From positions 62,001 through 126,000 of the forward strand of contig JBCDFV010000006.1 in the NCBI GenBank assembly GCA_039177555.1: a stretch of DNA of 64,000 bases, given 5' to 3'. This document shows positions 52,666 to 60,765 of this stretch, piece after piece. The stretch's first letter is position 1. Each line of letters opens with the position of its first letter. The translations under genes and the position numbers were made by a program. The stretch is from JANQGH01 sp039177555 (GTDB lineage Bacteria > Pseudomonadota > Alphaproteobacteria > DSM-16000 > Inquilinaceae). Below the pieces are notes generated by a model. That model made no database searches. It was not told the DNA's origin and worked only from the letters and a program-made list of their open reading frames with translations.

Positions 52666-53079
52666 CTAGTCGGCCTTGTGCCTGGCCGGCTGTCGCGCGG
52701 TGACCTCGATCTCGACCTTCATCCGATCGTCGATCAGCCGTGAGACGATGGCCGTGGAGGTCGGCCGAACGCCATCGCCGACCGCAGCCCCGATGACCTG
52801 CCCGTAAACCGTCAGGACCCGTTCGGCGTCGCTTTGGTCGGCGATGATGATGCGACTCTGTACGATGTCGGCTAAGGTCGCGCCGGCCTCGGCCAAGACC
52901 ACCTCGATGGTTTTCAGGGTTTGGCGCGTCTGGCTTTCGACATCGGGCTTGATCTCGCCGGTGGCGTAGTCGAAGCCGGTCGTGCCCGCGACGAAGATCC
53001 AGCCATCCTCGATGACGGCGCGCGAATAGCCGTACGCGGCCTCAAACGATGAGCCCGTGCTGATACCCCGCCGGCTCAT
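52666..53079 (-). CDS. RidA/YjgF family protein
   Basis: A 137-residue protein starting MSRRGISTGSSFEAAYGYSR at the ATGA overlap with thiolase. It has the RidA core: SRAVIEDGWIFVAGTTG, ATLADIVQSRIII and ERVLTVYGQV, and the conserved Arg in GVRPTSTAIVS. RidA enzymes deaminate reactive enamines or imines. Placement in an acyl-CoA operon suggests a role in product clean-up. Confidence 0.82.
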   Translation of the reverse strand: MSRRGISTGSSFEAAYGYSRAVIEDGWIFVAGTTGFDYATGEIKPDVESQTRQTLKTIEVVLAEAGATLADIVQSRIIIADQSDAERVLTVYGQVIGAAVGDGVRPTSTAIVSRLIDDRMKVEIEVTARQPARHKAD

Positions 53080-54278
53080 GCCGCCACCCGTTCCACCGCG
53101 ATCGCCGTCGCCTCGCCGCCACCAATACACAGGGACGCCACGCCCCGCTTGGCGTCGTATTGCTCCAGGGCGGCCAGCAAGGTCACGAGGATGCGCGCGC
53201 CTGAGGCGCCGATCGGGTGGCCCAGCGCGCAAGCGCCGCCATGGACATTCACCTTGTCTGCCGGCAGGTCGAGATCGCGCATCGCCGCCATGGTGACGAC
53301 GGCAAAGGCCTCGTTGATCTCATAAAGGTCGACGTCGCCGGTCTGCCAGCCGACCTTGTCCATTAGCTTGGTGATCGCGCCGATCGGTGCGGTGGTGAAC
53401 CAGGCCGGGGCCTGGGCGTGGCTGGCATGGCCCTTGACCTCCGCCAGAATCGGCAGGCCCCGCGCCTCGGCGACCGAACGGCGGGTCAGCAGCAGGGCGG
53501 CCGCCCCGTCCGAAATCGAGCTGGAATTGGCGGCCGTCACGGTGCCGTCGGGGCGAAAGGCCGGTTTCAGGTTCGGAATCTTATCGGGCCGCGCGTTCAT
53601 CGGCTGTTCGTCGACCGCAACCTCCGTCTCGCCCTTGCGGGACTTGATCGTCACCGGCGCGATCTGGCCGGCGAAACTGCCGTCCTCGGTCGCCTTGCGC
53701 GCCCGATTCAGGCTCTCGATGGCGAAGCCGTCCTGGGCCTCACGGGTGAACTGATAGTGCTGGGCCGTGTCCTCGGCGAAGGTGCCCATCAGGCGGCCCG
53801 GCTCGTAGGCATCCTCCAGCCCGTCCAGGAACATGTGGTCCAGCACCCGTCCATGGCCCATGCGATAGCCCTGCCGCGCCCGGTCCAGCAGGTAGGGCGC
53901 GTTGGTCATGCTCTCCAGCCCGCCGGCGATGGCGATGTCGGCCGTGCCGAGCGCCACGGCATCATGGGCCAGCATGGTCGCCTTCATGCCCGACCCGCAC
54001 ATCTTGTTGACCGTCGTGCAGCCAACGCTGTCCGGAACACCCGCACCTTTCGACGCCTGGCGCGCCGGGGCCTGGCCGAGGCCGGCGGGCAGGACGCAAC
54101 CCATGGTGACCTCGTCGACGTCCTCGCCGTTCAGGCCCGCACGCTTCAGCGCCGCCGCGATGGCAACGGCCCCCAACTCCGTCGCCTTCACGTCCTTCAG
54201 GGCGCCTTGAAAACCGCCCATTGGCGTCCGCGCGGCGGCGACGATGACGATAGGGTCCTTGCTCGGCTCTGCAGCCAT
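53076..54278 (-). CDS. acetyl-CoA acetyltransferase (thiolase)
   Basis: A 400-residue thiolase. The acyl-accepting Cys is in NKMCGSGMKA, the second active-site Cys and His in GGACALGHPIGASGAR and the His in YEINEAFAVV. The start ATG 54278 (MAAEPSKDPIVIVAAAR) is preceded by GGAGGCTG. It makes or splits beta-ketoacyl-CoA. It is coupled to the RidA gene and follows the MaoC-like hydratase gene by 78 bases. Confidence 0.9.
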   Translation of the reverse strand: MAAEPSKDPIVIVAAARTPMGGFQGALKDVKATELGAVAIAAALKRAGLNGEDVDEVTMGCVLPAGLGQAPARQASKGAGVPDSVGCTTVNKMCGSGMKATMLAHDAVALGTADIAIAGGLESMTNAPYLLDRARQGYRMGHGRVLDHMFLDGLEDAYEPGRLMGTFAEDTAQHYQFTREAQDGFAIESLNRARKATEDGSFAGQIAPVTIKSRKGETEVAVDEQPMNARPDKIPNLKPAFRPDGTVTAANSSSISDGAAALLLTRRSVAEARGLPILAEVKGHASHAQAPAWFTTAPIGAITKLMDKVGWQTGDVDLYEINEAFAVVTMAAMRDLDLPADKVNVHGGACALGHPIGASGARILVTLLAALEQYDAKRGVASLCIGGGEATAIAVERVAA

Positions 54279-54356
54279 ATCAGCCTCCAAGAGGTTCGGT
54301 CGTCAGGGTGCTATCATCGATGTGGTCACACGCCGGTTCGGCGCCAAGCGCGATCG

Positions 54357-54815
54357 TCATTGACCCCGCGTCGGCAGCACGACCGTGGTATCCATTTCAA
54401 TAACAATTTCATCATGCTGATCGAATGTCTTAATGTTCAATAGCAACGTGCCGCGCGGCGCGCCGGAACGGGAGGGCGTGGCCTTCACCACCTCCGCCTC
54501 GGCGCGCAGACGGTCGCCGGCGCGCAGCGGCTTGGGCCAGCGCAGATTCTGCACGCCGACGCCGATGATCGGCGAGCCGCCCAGGATCTTGCCGTCAACG
54601 ATCAGTCGCATGGTCAGGGCCGCTGTGTGCCAGCCGCTGGCCGCCACCCCACCCAGCAGGCTGGCGTCGGCGATGTCCACGTCCAGATGGTGCGGCTGAG
54701 GGTCGAAGCTGCGGCAGAATGCGTCGATCTCCTCTTCCGTAACCGTCAGCGACCCGGTCGCCATACGGTCGCCGACGGCGAAATCCTCGAATGTGCGCGG
54801 CCAATCGTCCAGCAC
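54357..54815 (-). CDS. MaoC-like acyl dehydratase/hydratase
   Basis: A 152-residue hot-dog-fold protein starting at GTG 54815 behind CGGAGG. The signature is RTFEDFAVGDRMATGSLTVT, then DIADASLLGG and ASGWHTAALTMRL. It hydrates enoyl-CoA or similar. The catalytic Asp-His pair of (R)-hydratases may be FDPQPHHLD. It sits between a nucleotide kinase-like gene and the thiolase. Confidence 0.8.
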   Translation of the reverse strand: MLDDWPRTFEDFAVGDRMATGSLTVTEEEIDAFCRSFDPQPHHLDVDIADASLLGGVAASGWHTAALTMRLIVDGKILGGSPIIGVGVQNLRWPKPLRAGDRLRAEAEVVKATPSRSGAPRGTLLLNIKTFDQHDEIVIEMDTTVVLPTRGQ

Positions 54816-54816
54816 G

Positions 54817-55458
54817 TCAATCCTCCGATACAGCGCGTCGGGCCAATTGCTCGAATGCCATGGGTGGCGGACCGTTGGCAAGGTGTCGGCGAATGGCTTC
54901 CGCGCACTGCATGGGGCTCAACAGCGAGGTGTCGACCTCAAGCTCGTAAATGCCAGGGTCATGCACCGCCTGTTGCCATCGGCGCACGGCTTCGGGAACG
55001 GGGTCGTCGTCGGTTCCGGCAAGGTAGGTGTCATCGCCTGAGTGCTGAGCGGCATTGCGTCTAGACATAATCACGTCGATCGGACAGCGGACGCCGACGA
55101 ACAGCACCGGCAGGCCGGCAAGGCGTCGCGCGCTGTCCGCCAGGATGTGGCGCGGCGTCGAATAGGCATCATGATGGCCGACATCGACCACGACGTTGAG
55201 GCCGAGCCGGCTGTGGGCCGCGATCGACTCGTAGAGCGCCGCATATAGCGTGACCACGAGGTCCTCCAGATCCGGCCGCTCGCCGCCGGGCCGCAGCCCA
55301 ATGCCAGGCTGATAGCGCTTAGGCGTCGCCCGCTCCTTGACCATATCGACGCCAAGGTTCATCCATGGCCCATCGAAGGCGTCCTGGATGGCCGCGACGA
55401 TGCTGGACTTCCCCGACCTCGGGGCGCCGTTCAGTATGATGATCTGGCCTGGTGCCAT
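54817..55458 (-). CDS. chloramphenicol phosphotransferase-like P-loop kinase
   Basis: A 213-residue protein beginning MAPGQIIILNGAPRSGKSSIV, where GAPRSGKSS is the P-loop. The NVVVDVGHHDA segment and LPVLFVGVRCPIDV match the CPT-like family, named from chloramphenicol phosphotransferase of Streptomyces but probably acting on other hydroxyl substrates. It ends one base before the MaoC GTG start. Substrate unknown; an antibiotic-resistance role is not established. Confidence 0.75.
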   Translation of the reverse strand: MAPGQIIILNGAPRSGKSSIVAAIQDAFDGPWMNLGVDMVKERATPKRYQPGIGLRPGGERPDLEDLVVTLYAALYESIAAHSRLGLNVVVDVGHHDAYSTPRHILADSARRLAGLPVLFVGVRCPIDVIMSRRNAAQHSGDDTYLAGTDDDPVPEAVRRWQQAVHDPGIYELEVDTSLLSPMQCAEAIRRHLANGPPPMAFEQLARRAVSED

Positions 55459-55512
55459 TGCTTCCGCCACTTCATGCGGAAGCACCGTAGTTCCGAAGCG
55501 CCTGGAGGCACA

Positions 55513-56688
55513 ATGCCGCCTGCCCGCCTCGATTGGCGAGAGTTGTCGCCCGATCGGTTCCTTGAGCGTTACTGGCAGCGTGAACCGTTGCTTTGGCGCC
55601 AAGCACTGCCTGGGTTCCAAAGCCCGATCACGCGGCATGATCTGGCTGAACTGGCCTGTCAGGACGAGGCTGACGCGCGACTGGTTGTTCATGAGCCTGA
55701 CGCCGAGCCGCCATGGACCGTGCAGCATGGCCCGTTCGACCAGGCCGACTTCGACGACCTGCCGGCCCAGGGCTGGACCTTGCTCGTTCAAGCGGTCGAT
55801 GCCTGGCTGCCGGCAGTTGCCGACCTCATCACCGCGTTCGATTTCCTGCCCACTTGGCGCCTTGACGACATCATGGTTTCGCACGCCGTCAGCGCGGGCG
55901 GCGTCGGGCCGCATATCGACCAGTACGACGTGTTTCTACTGCAGGCCGCCGGCAAGCGGCGCTGGCGCTACGGCTCTCGATCCGGGTCCAGCCTAGCCTT
56001 CCGCGCCGATCTCGACCTGCGCATCTTGGAGACCTTTGAACCCACCCATGAGGCCATTCTGGAACCTGGCGACATCCTCTATCTGCCGCCCGGCGTCGCG
56101 CATGAGGGGGTGGCGGTCGACGATGCCTGCCTGACCTTCTCGATCGGCTTTCGCGCCCCCGGCGTCGCCGACCTGGCGAGCCGATTTGCCGATGCAGTGG
56201 CAGAGTTTGCCGAGCATCAGGGCGATACGGCGCCCCGCTACGCCGACCCCGGCATGACCCGGCCGGCCGACCCGACCCTGATTGGCGACGAGGCTGTGGC
56301 CACCATGACAACGCTGCTTCAACGCCAGCTCGACACCCCCGCCCTGCTGCGGCAAGCCATTGGCGAACTGGTCACCGAACCGCGCGTACCGCCGACGATG
56401 CCGGACAAGCAGATTGAGCCCGCCACGGTCAGCGCGCGTATTGGTGCCGGCGATACCCTTGAACGCGTGATGGGCAGCCGCTGGGCCCATCTTTCGCTCG
56501 GCACCGACGCGCTGTTGTGCGTCGACGGGGTCTGCCGCCAGACGGACGCCAACCTGGCGGCCGCGCTGTGCGGGTCAGAAACCGTCGAGCAGACCCGGCT
56601 GTCGCGCTGGCAAGACGAGCCGGGCCTGTGGGCGCTGCTGGCGGAGTTGGTTAGCCAAGGCAGTCTGGCCTGGCACGACAGAGATTAG
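55513..56688 (+). CDS. roxA: JmjC/cupin ribosomal oxygenase, RoxA/YcfD type
   Basis: A 391-residue Fe(II)/2-oxoglutarate oxygenase. The ATG at 55513 follows GGAGGC. The H-x-D motif is in GGVGPHIDQYDVFLLQ, the distal His in LPPGVAHEGVA, and the N-terminal FLERYWQREPLLWRQ and the winged-helix C-terminus match E. coli YcfD, which hydroxylates Arg81 of ribosomal protein L16. It overlaps the end of the next convergent gene by four bases. Confidence 0.85.
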   Translation: MPPARLDWRELSPDRFLERYWQREPLLWRQALPGFQSPITRHDLAELACQDEADARLVVHEPDAEPPWTVQHGPFDQADFDDLPAQGWTLLVQAVDAWLPAVADLITAFDFLPTWRLDDIMVSHAVSAGGVGPHIDQYDVFLLQAAGKRRWRYGSRSGSSLAFRADLDLRILETFEPTHEAILEPGDILYLPPGVAHEGVAVDDACLTFSIGFRAPGVADLASRFADAVAEFAEHQGDTAPRYADPGMTRPADPTLIGDEAVATMTTLLQRQLDTPALLRQAIGELVTEPRVPPTMPDKQIEPATVSARIGAGDTLERVMGSRWAHLSLGTDALLCVDGVCRQTDANLAAALCGSETVEQTRLSRWQDEPGLWALLAELVSQGSLAWHDRD

Positions 56689-57326
56689 TCGGTCCGCACC
56701 CAGGCCTCTTCCAGCCCGTTACGGTGATGGGTTTCGCGATAGGCGATCGGCCCCTCGCCCGGCGCGTACCAGGTGGTGCGGGTTCGGCGGGTATTGTCGC
56801 ACTCCACGACGTAAGCGGGGGTCGCGCCGTGACCCGGCCGCAGGACCTCGACCGCATCGGTCACTTCGCAGCGCGTTTCGCGCGTGTAGCTGCGACCCGT
56901 GTGGGACCGCGCCTGCCGTTCGTAGCGGCCAACGCTGCCGACCTGAAGCGGATAGAGCGAGTCCAGCTGGCGGACGGTCGCCTGACCGGTGTGCCAGTTG
57001 CGGGAGTCGCCGCAATTCGCCCAACTGTCGGACGGCGAGAACCAGTCATTCGCTCGCGTCCAGGTGCAGCCGTTGCTTTCGGTAACCCGCGCGCCATTGC
57101 CGTAGGCGCTGGCGGAAAACGAGATGGTGCGGCCATCCATCAGGTTGGTCGCGGTCATCGTGCCTAGATTGCTGATCGGCGCCTGGGCGACCTGGGCGAT
57201 CGGCTGGGTCAGGGGCTGGGTATCTGGTCGGGTCGACGAGCCGAAGCCGAATGACGGGAGTTCGAACCCGCCGGCCGAGCAGGCGGAGATGGGCAGGGCG
57301 AGTGCGAGGACCAAAAGGCGTTTCAT
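56685..57326 (-). CDS. hypothetical lipoprotein
   Basis: A 213-residue protein with a short signal peptide (MKRLLVLALALPISACSAGG, lipobox ISAC). The mature part has a Ser/Pro/Gln-rich linker and a C-terminal domain of about 140 residues with four Cys (SNGCTW, SWANCGDS, TRCEVTD, VECDNTR). I do not recognise a family. It follows the isovaleryl-CoA dehydrogenase gene by 119 bases. Confidence 0.6.
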   Translation of the reverse strand: MKRLLVLALALPISACSAGGFELPSFGFGSSTRPDTQPLTQPIAQVAQAPISNLGTMTATNLMDGRTISFSASAYGNGARVTESNGCTWTRANDWFSPSDSWANCGDSRNWHTGQATVRQLDSLYPLQVGSVGRYERQARSHTGRSYTRETRCEVTDAVEVLRPGHGATPAYVVECDNTRRTRTTWYAPGEGPIAYRETHHRNGLEEAWVRTD

Positions 57327-57445
57327 TGTCTGTTCTCCAGATGTCTGGCCGTTGGGTGCGGCCTGGATCATGCGGAGAACAGCGGGGCGCCGGGATTATT
57401 CCCGGACGTGCGCAAAAAACGCGCGAAGAAGCCGTTCGACGCGGG

Positions 57446-58618
57446 TTATCGCGTCTCGCTCATCAACTCGCGGCCAATCAGCATCCGGCGGATCTCCGAC
57501 GTGCCGGCGCCAATCTCGTAGAGCTTGGCATCGCGCAGCAGGCGGCCCGTGGGATACTCATTAACGTAGCCATAGCCACCCAGGCACTGGATCGCCTGCA
57601 ACGCCATCCAGGTCGCCCGTTCCGCCGCGTGGAGGATGGCGCCGGCGGCGTCCTTGCGGGTCACCTCGCCCCGGTCACACGCCTTGCCGACCGCGTAGAC
57701 GTAAGCCTTGGCCGCGTTCATGGTCACATACATGTCGGCCAGCTTGCCTTGCATAAGCTGAAACTCGCCAATCGGCTGGCCGAACTGCTTGCGCTCATGA
57801 ACATAGGGCACGACCACATCCATGCAGGCCTGCATGATGCCCAAGGGGCCTGCGGCAAGCACGGCGCGCTCGTAATCGAGGCCGGACATCAAGACCTTGA
57901 CGCCCGTGCCCTCCTTGCCGAGCACGTTTTCCTCCGGCACTTCGCAGTCGGTGAACACCAACTCGCTGGTGTTGGACCCGCGCATGCCCAGCTTGTCCAG
58001 CTTCTGCGCCGGGTTGAAGCCCTTCATGCCCTTTTCGATGATGAAGGCGGTGATGCCGCGCGGGCCAGCCGCCGGGTCGGTCTTGGCGTAGATCACCAGC
58101 GTATCGGCGTCGGGGCCGTTGGTGATCCACATCTTGCTGCCGTTGATGACGTAGCGGTCGCCCTTTTTCTCCGCCCGGGTGCGCATGCCGACCACGTCGG
58201 AGCCGGCGCCGGGCTCCGACATGGCCAGCGCGCCGACATGTTCGCCGGAGATCAGTTTGGGCAGATAGCGCTCGCGCTGTTCCTCGCTGCCATTCAGGCG
58301 CAACTGGTTCACGCAGAGATTGGAATGGGCGCCGTAGGACAGGCCGACCGCGCCCGACGCCCGGCTGACCTCCTCCATCGCCACGATGTGCTCCAGATAG
58401 CCCATGCCGGAGCCGCCATATTCCTCCTCCACAGTGATCCCGAGCAGGCCGAGCGCGCCCATCTTCTGCCAGAGATCGGTCGGGAAATCGTTGGCTTCGT
58501 CGATCGCGGCCGCGCGCGGCGCGATCTCGTCCGAGGCGAAGCTCAAAACCGTGTCGCGCAGCATGTCCGCCGTGTCGCCCAGATCGAAGTTAAGCGACGG
58601 CAAGCTGTTCGGGATCAT
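57446..58618 (-). CDS. ivd: isovaleryl-CoA dehydrogenase
   Basis: A 390-residue acyl-CoA dehydrogenase. The ATG 58618 gives MIPNSLPSLNFDLG. It has YGGSGMGYLEHIVAMEEVSR, AMSEPGAGSDVVGMR and the catalytic base in LDYERAVLAAGPLGIMQA, the position of the isovaleryl-CoA dehydrogenase Glu, and a terminal QCLGGYGYVNEYP. It oxidises isovaleryl-CoA to 3-methylcrotonyl-CoA in leucine breakdown. No MccA/MccB carboxylase genes are in view. The ribosome site is weak. Confidence 0.86.
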   Translation of the reverse strand: MIPNSLPSLNFDLGDTADMLRDTVLSFASDEIAPRAAAIDEANDFPTDLWQKMGALGLLGITVEEEYGGSGMGYLEHIVAMEEVSRASGAVGLSYGAHSNLCVNQLRLNGSEEQRERYLPKLISGEHVGALAMSEPGAGSDVVGMRTRAEKKGDRYVINGSKMWITNGPDADTLVIYAKTDPAAGPRGITAFIIEKGMKGFNPAQKLDKLGMRGSNTSELVFTDCEVPEENVLGKEGTGVKVLMSGLDYERAVLAAGPLGIMQACMDVVVPYVHERKQFGQPIGEFQLMQGKLADMYVTMNAAKAYVYAVGKACDRGEVTRKDAAGAILHAAERATWMALQAIQCLGGYGYVNEYPTGRLLRDAKLYEIGAGTSEIRRMLIGRELMSETR

Positions 58619-58644
58619 GGCAGGCAGCCCTTGGACATGTATTT

Positions 58645-58935
58645 CTATATAGTGTCGGCCAGGCGAATGCGCGTCACCCCCCGCGCGTCTTTCGGATCGA
58701 CTTTTTCGCCATTGCGCAGGACGTCGATGCGGCCTTGGCGCGCCAAATGCAGGATCTGCTGTTTGACCGGGTTCAGATAGCGCCGCCACGCGTCCGGCCC
58801 ATCCTTGGGCTTCACCCGCCCGATCGCGAAGCCGCGCGCGATGTCGGCGGGCGTTGGTGCGTCGGCCTCTGCCGCCCGCTCCAGAATGTAGGCGACCAGC
58901 GGATCTTCGGTCTTCTCGTCGTGGCTCGTGGACAT
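58645..58935 (-). CDS. DUF3253 family protein
   Basis: A 96-residue protein (MSTSHDEKTEDPLVAYILER). The conserved core is PADIARGFAI, WRRYLNPVKQQILHLARQG, RIDVLRNGEKVD and GVTRIRLA, matching DUF3253. A short winged-helix-like fold is likely. Function unknown. It sits four bases after the thioesterase gene. Confidence 0.7.
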   Translation of the reverse strand: MSTSHDEKTEDPLVAYILERAAEADAPTPADIARGFAIGRVKPKDGPDAWRRYLNPVKQQILHLARQGRIDVLRNGEKVDPKDARGVTRIRLADTI

Positions 58936-58939
58936 TCGC

Positions 58940-59383
58940 TTAACTCTGTCTGTCTGGAATGCGGATGCAGGTTTGCTGCATCCGGGCGACCAGCGTCGCG
59001 CGCTCGCCCGTGTCGGCAAAGACGTCGACCTCTACCACGGTCAGGGTCCGGCCGGGGCGCAGCACGCGCCCTTCGGCCCGGAAGCGATCGCCGCGTGCCG
59101 GCGCCAGCAGGTTGATCTTGAATTCGACGGCAAGAACGTTGGTGCCTTCCGGCATCATCGTGGCGGCCGCCAGACCGCCCGTGGTGTCGGCCAACAGGGT
59201 GGTGATGCCGGCATGCTGATAGCCATGCTGCTGCGACAGATCCGGCTGGGCGGGCATCGACATGGTTGCCGTGCCGTCGCTGACGCTGTCGACGGTGACC
59301 CCCAGCTTGCGCAGCACCGGCATGCCGTCAGCGATGGCGCGGACCCGCGCCTCGGTTTCGTTTGAGATTACAGCAGTATCCAT
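58940..59383 (-). CDS. PaaI-family thioesterase
   Basis: A 147-residue hot-dog-fold thioesterase. HGYQHAGITTLLADTTGGLAA is the core with the conserved Asp of the PaaI family, and FKINLLAPARGDRF is the second strand. It hydrolyses acyl-CoA thioesters. The ATG at 59383 overlaps the mgtE end by 16 bases. Confidence 0.83.
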   Translation of the reverse strand: MDTAVISNETEARVRAIADGMPVLRKLGVTVDSVSDGTATMSMPAQPDLSQQHGYQHAGITTLLADTTGGLAAATMMPEGTNVLAVEFKINLLAPARGDRFRAEGRVLRPGRTLTVVEVDVFADTGERATLVARMQQTCIRIPDRQS

Positions 59384-60765
59384 GCGGCCAGCCCTAGGAA
59401 GGTGAAGAAGCCGACCACGTCGGTGACCGTGGTCAGGAAGACGCCGGAAGCCACCGCCGGATCGATGTTCAGGCGTTCGAGCACGAGCGGGATGACCGCG
59501 CCGGACAGACCGGCCACGATCAAGGTGATGATCATGGCCAGGCCGATGACAAAGCCGATCCCCGGATCGCTGAACCACAGCGCGGCGACGGCACCGACAA
59601 CGATCGCGAACAGCACGCCGTTGATGGCCCCGACCGCGATCTCCTTGACGACCATGCGCCGGGCGCTGCGGCCCGCCAGTTCCTTGGTCGCCAGACCGCG
59701 CACGGTCACGGTCATGGTCTGTGTGCCGGCATTGCCGCCCATGCTGGCGACGATCGGCATCAAGACGGCCAGCGCGACGACCTGGGCGATCGTGGCCTCG
59801 AAAAAGGCGATTACGGCGGAGGCCAGAACGGCGGTCAGGAAGTTGACGCCGAGCCAGGAAAACCGGCTGCGCGCGGTGTTGGCGACCGTGGACAGGCGGT
59901 CCTCCTCCTGGACACCGCCCAGGCGCAGCATGTCTTCCTGGTTTTCCTCTTCGATGACGTTGACGACGTCGTCGACCGTGATGACGCCGAGCAGCTTGCC
60001 GCCGTCGTCGACGACCGGCGCGGAGACCAGGCCGTATTGCCGGAACAGGAATGCGACCTCTTCTTGGTCCATGATCGCCGGGATCGTGCGCACGTCCTGG
60101 TCCATCAGATCGGCCAGCTTGACCGACCGGCGCGAGCGCAGCACGCGGCTGAGCAGCGCGCCGCCGACCGGCCGGTATTTCGGGTCGATCATGAAGATCA
60201 TGTAGAAATCGTCCGGCAGGACATCGCTGGTGCGCAGAAAGTCGATGGTCTTGCCGACGGTCCAGAACATCGGCACCGCGACCATCTCGCGCTGCATCAG
60301 GCGACCGGCGGACTCTTCTGGAAAGCTCAACCCCTCCTCGACCAGCAAGCGGGCCGAGGTGGGCATGCTGGCGAGGATTTCCTCCCGCTCCTCCTCGTCA
60401 AGATCTTCGACCAGGGCGACCGCGTCATCAGAGTCCATCTCCGTCAGGACGGTCGCGACTTCCTCCGGCCGCAGCAGGGCTACGATCTCGTCGCGCACCT
60501 CGTCGTTCAGGTAGGACAGCACCTCCGGCTCGTCGCCCAGTTGCGGACGGATCAGGTTGACGACGGTGCGCCGATCGTCGGGGTGCAGTTGCTCCAGCAG
60601 GTCGGCGAGGTCGGCCGAGTGCAGGGTGGCGATGGTCTTCTCAACCCGGTTGAGCTTGCCGGCGTCGAGCGCATCCTCGATCCGGTCGATCAGCGCGCGT
60701 AGCTCCTCCGCCGGGCGGTCGCCCGCGCTCTCCATCGTTTCGGGCTGGTCGACCGTCTGGGTCAC
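59368..60765 (-). CDS. mgtE: magnesium transporter MgtE
   Basis: A 465-residue Mg2+ channel. It has the N-terminal superhelical domain (LHPDDRRTVVNLI, MDSDDAVALVEDL), a CBS pair (VGKTIDFLRTSDVL; VVDDGGKLLGVITVDDVVNV), and five membrane helices with MGGNAGTQTMTV in the pore. The GTG start at 60765 overlaps the malic enzyme stop (GTGA). Mg gating is by the cytosolic domains. Confidence 0.92.
   Translation of the reverse strand: MTQTVDQPETMESAGDRPAEELRALIDRIEDALDAGKLNRVEKTIATLHSADLADLLEQLHPDDRRTVVNLIRPQLGDEPEVLSYLNDEVRDEIVALLRPEEVATVLTEMDSDDAVALVEDLDEEEREEILASMPTSARLLVEEGLSFPEESAGRLMQREMVAVPMFWTVGKTIDFLRTSDVLPDDFYMIFMIDPKYRPVGGALLSRVLRSRRSVKLADLMDQDVRTIPAIMDQEEVAFLFRQYGLVSAPVVDDGGKLLGVITVDDVVNVIEEENQEDMLRLGGVQEEDRLSTVANTARSRFSWLGVNFLTAVLASAVIAFFEATIAQVVALAVLMPIVASMGGNAGTQTMTVTVRGLATKELAGRSARRMVVKEIAVGAINGVLFAIVVGAVAALWFSDPGIGFVIGLAMIITLIVAGLSGAVIPLVLERLNIDPAVASGVFLTTVTDVVGFFTFLGLAAWILL

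Noticed and set aside
57390..57405. Intrinsic terminator after ivd
   Set aside because: A six-base hairpin (CCGGGA/TCCCGG) exists, but the T-run on the minus strand precedes it instead of following it.
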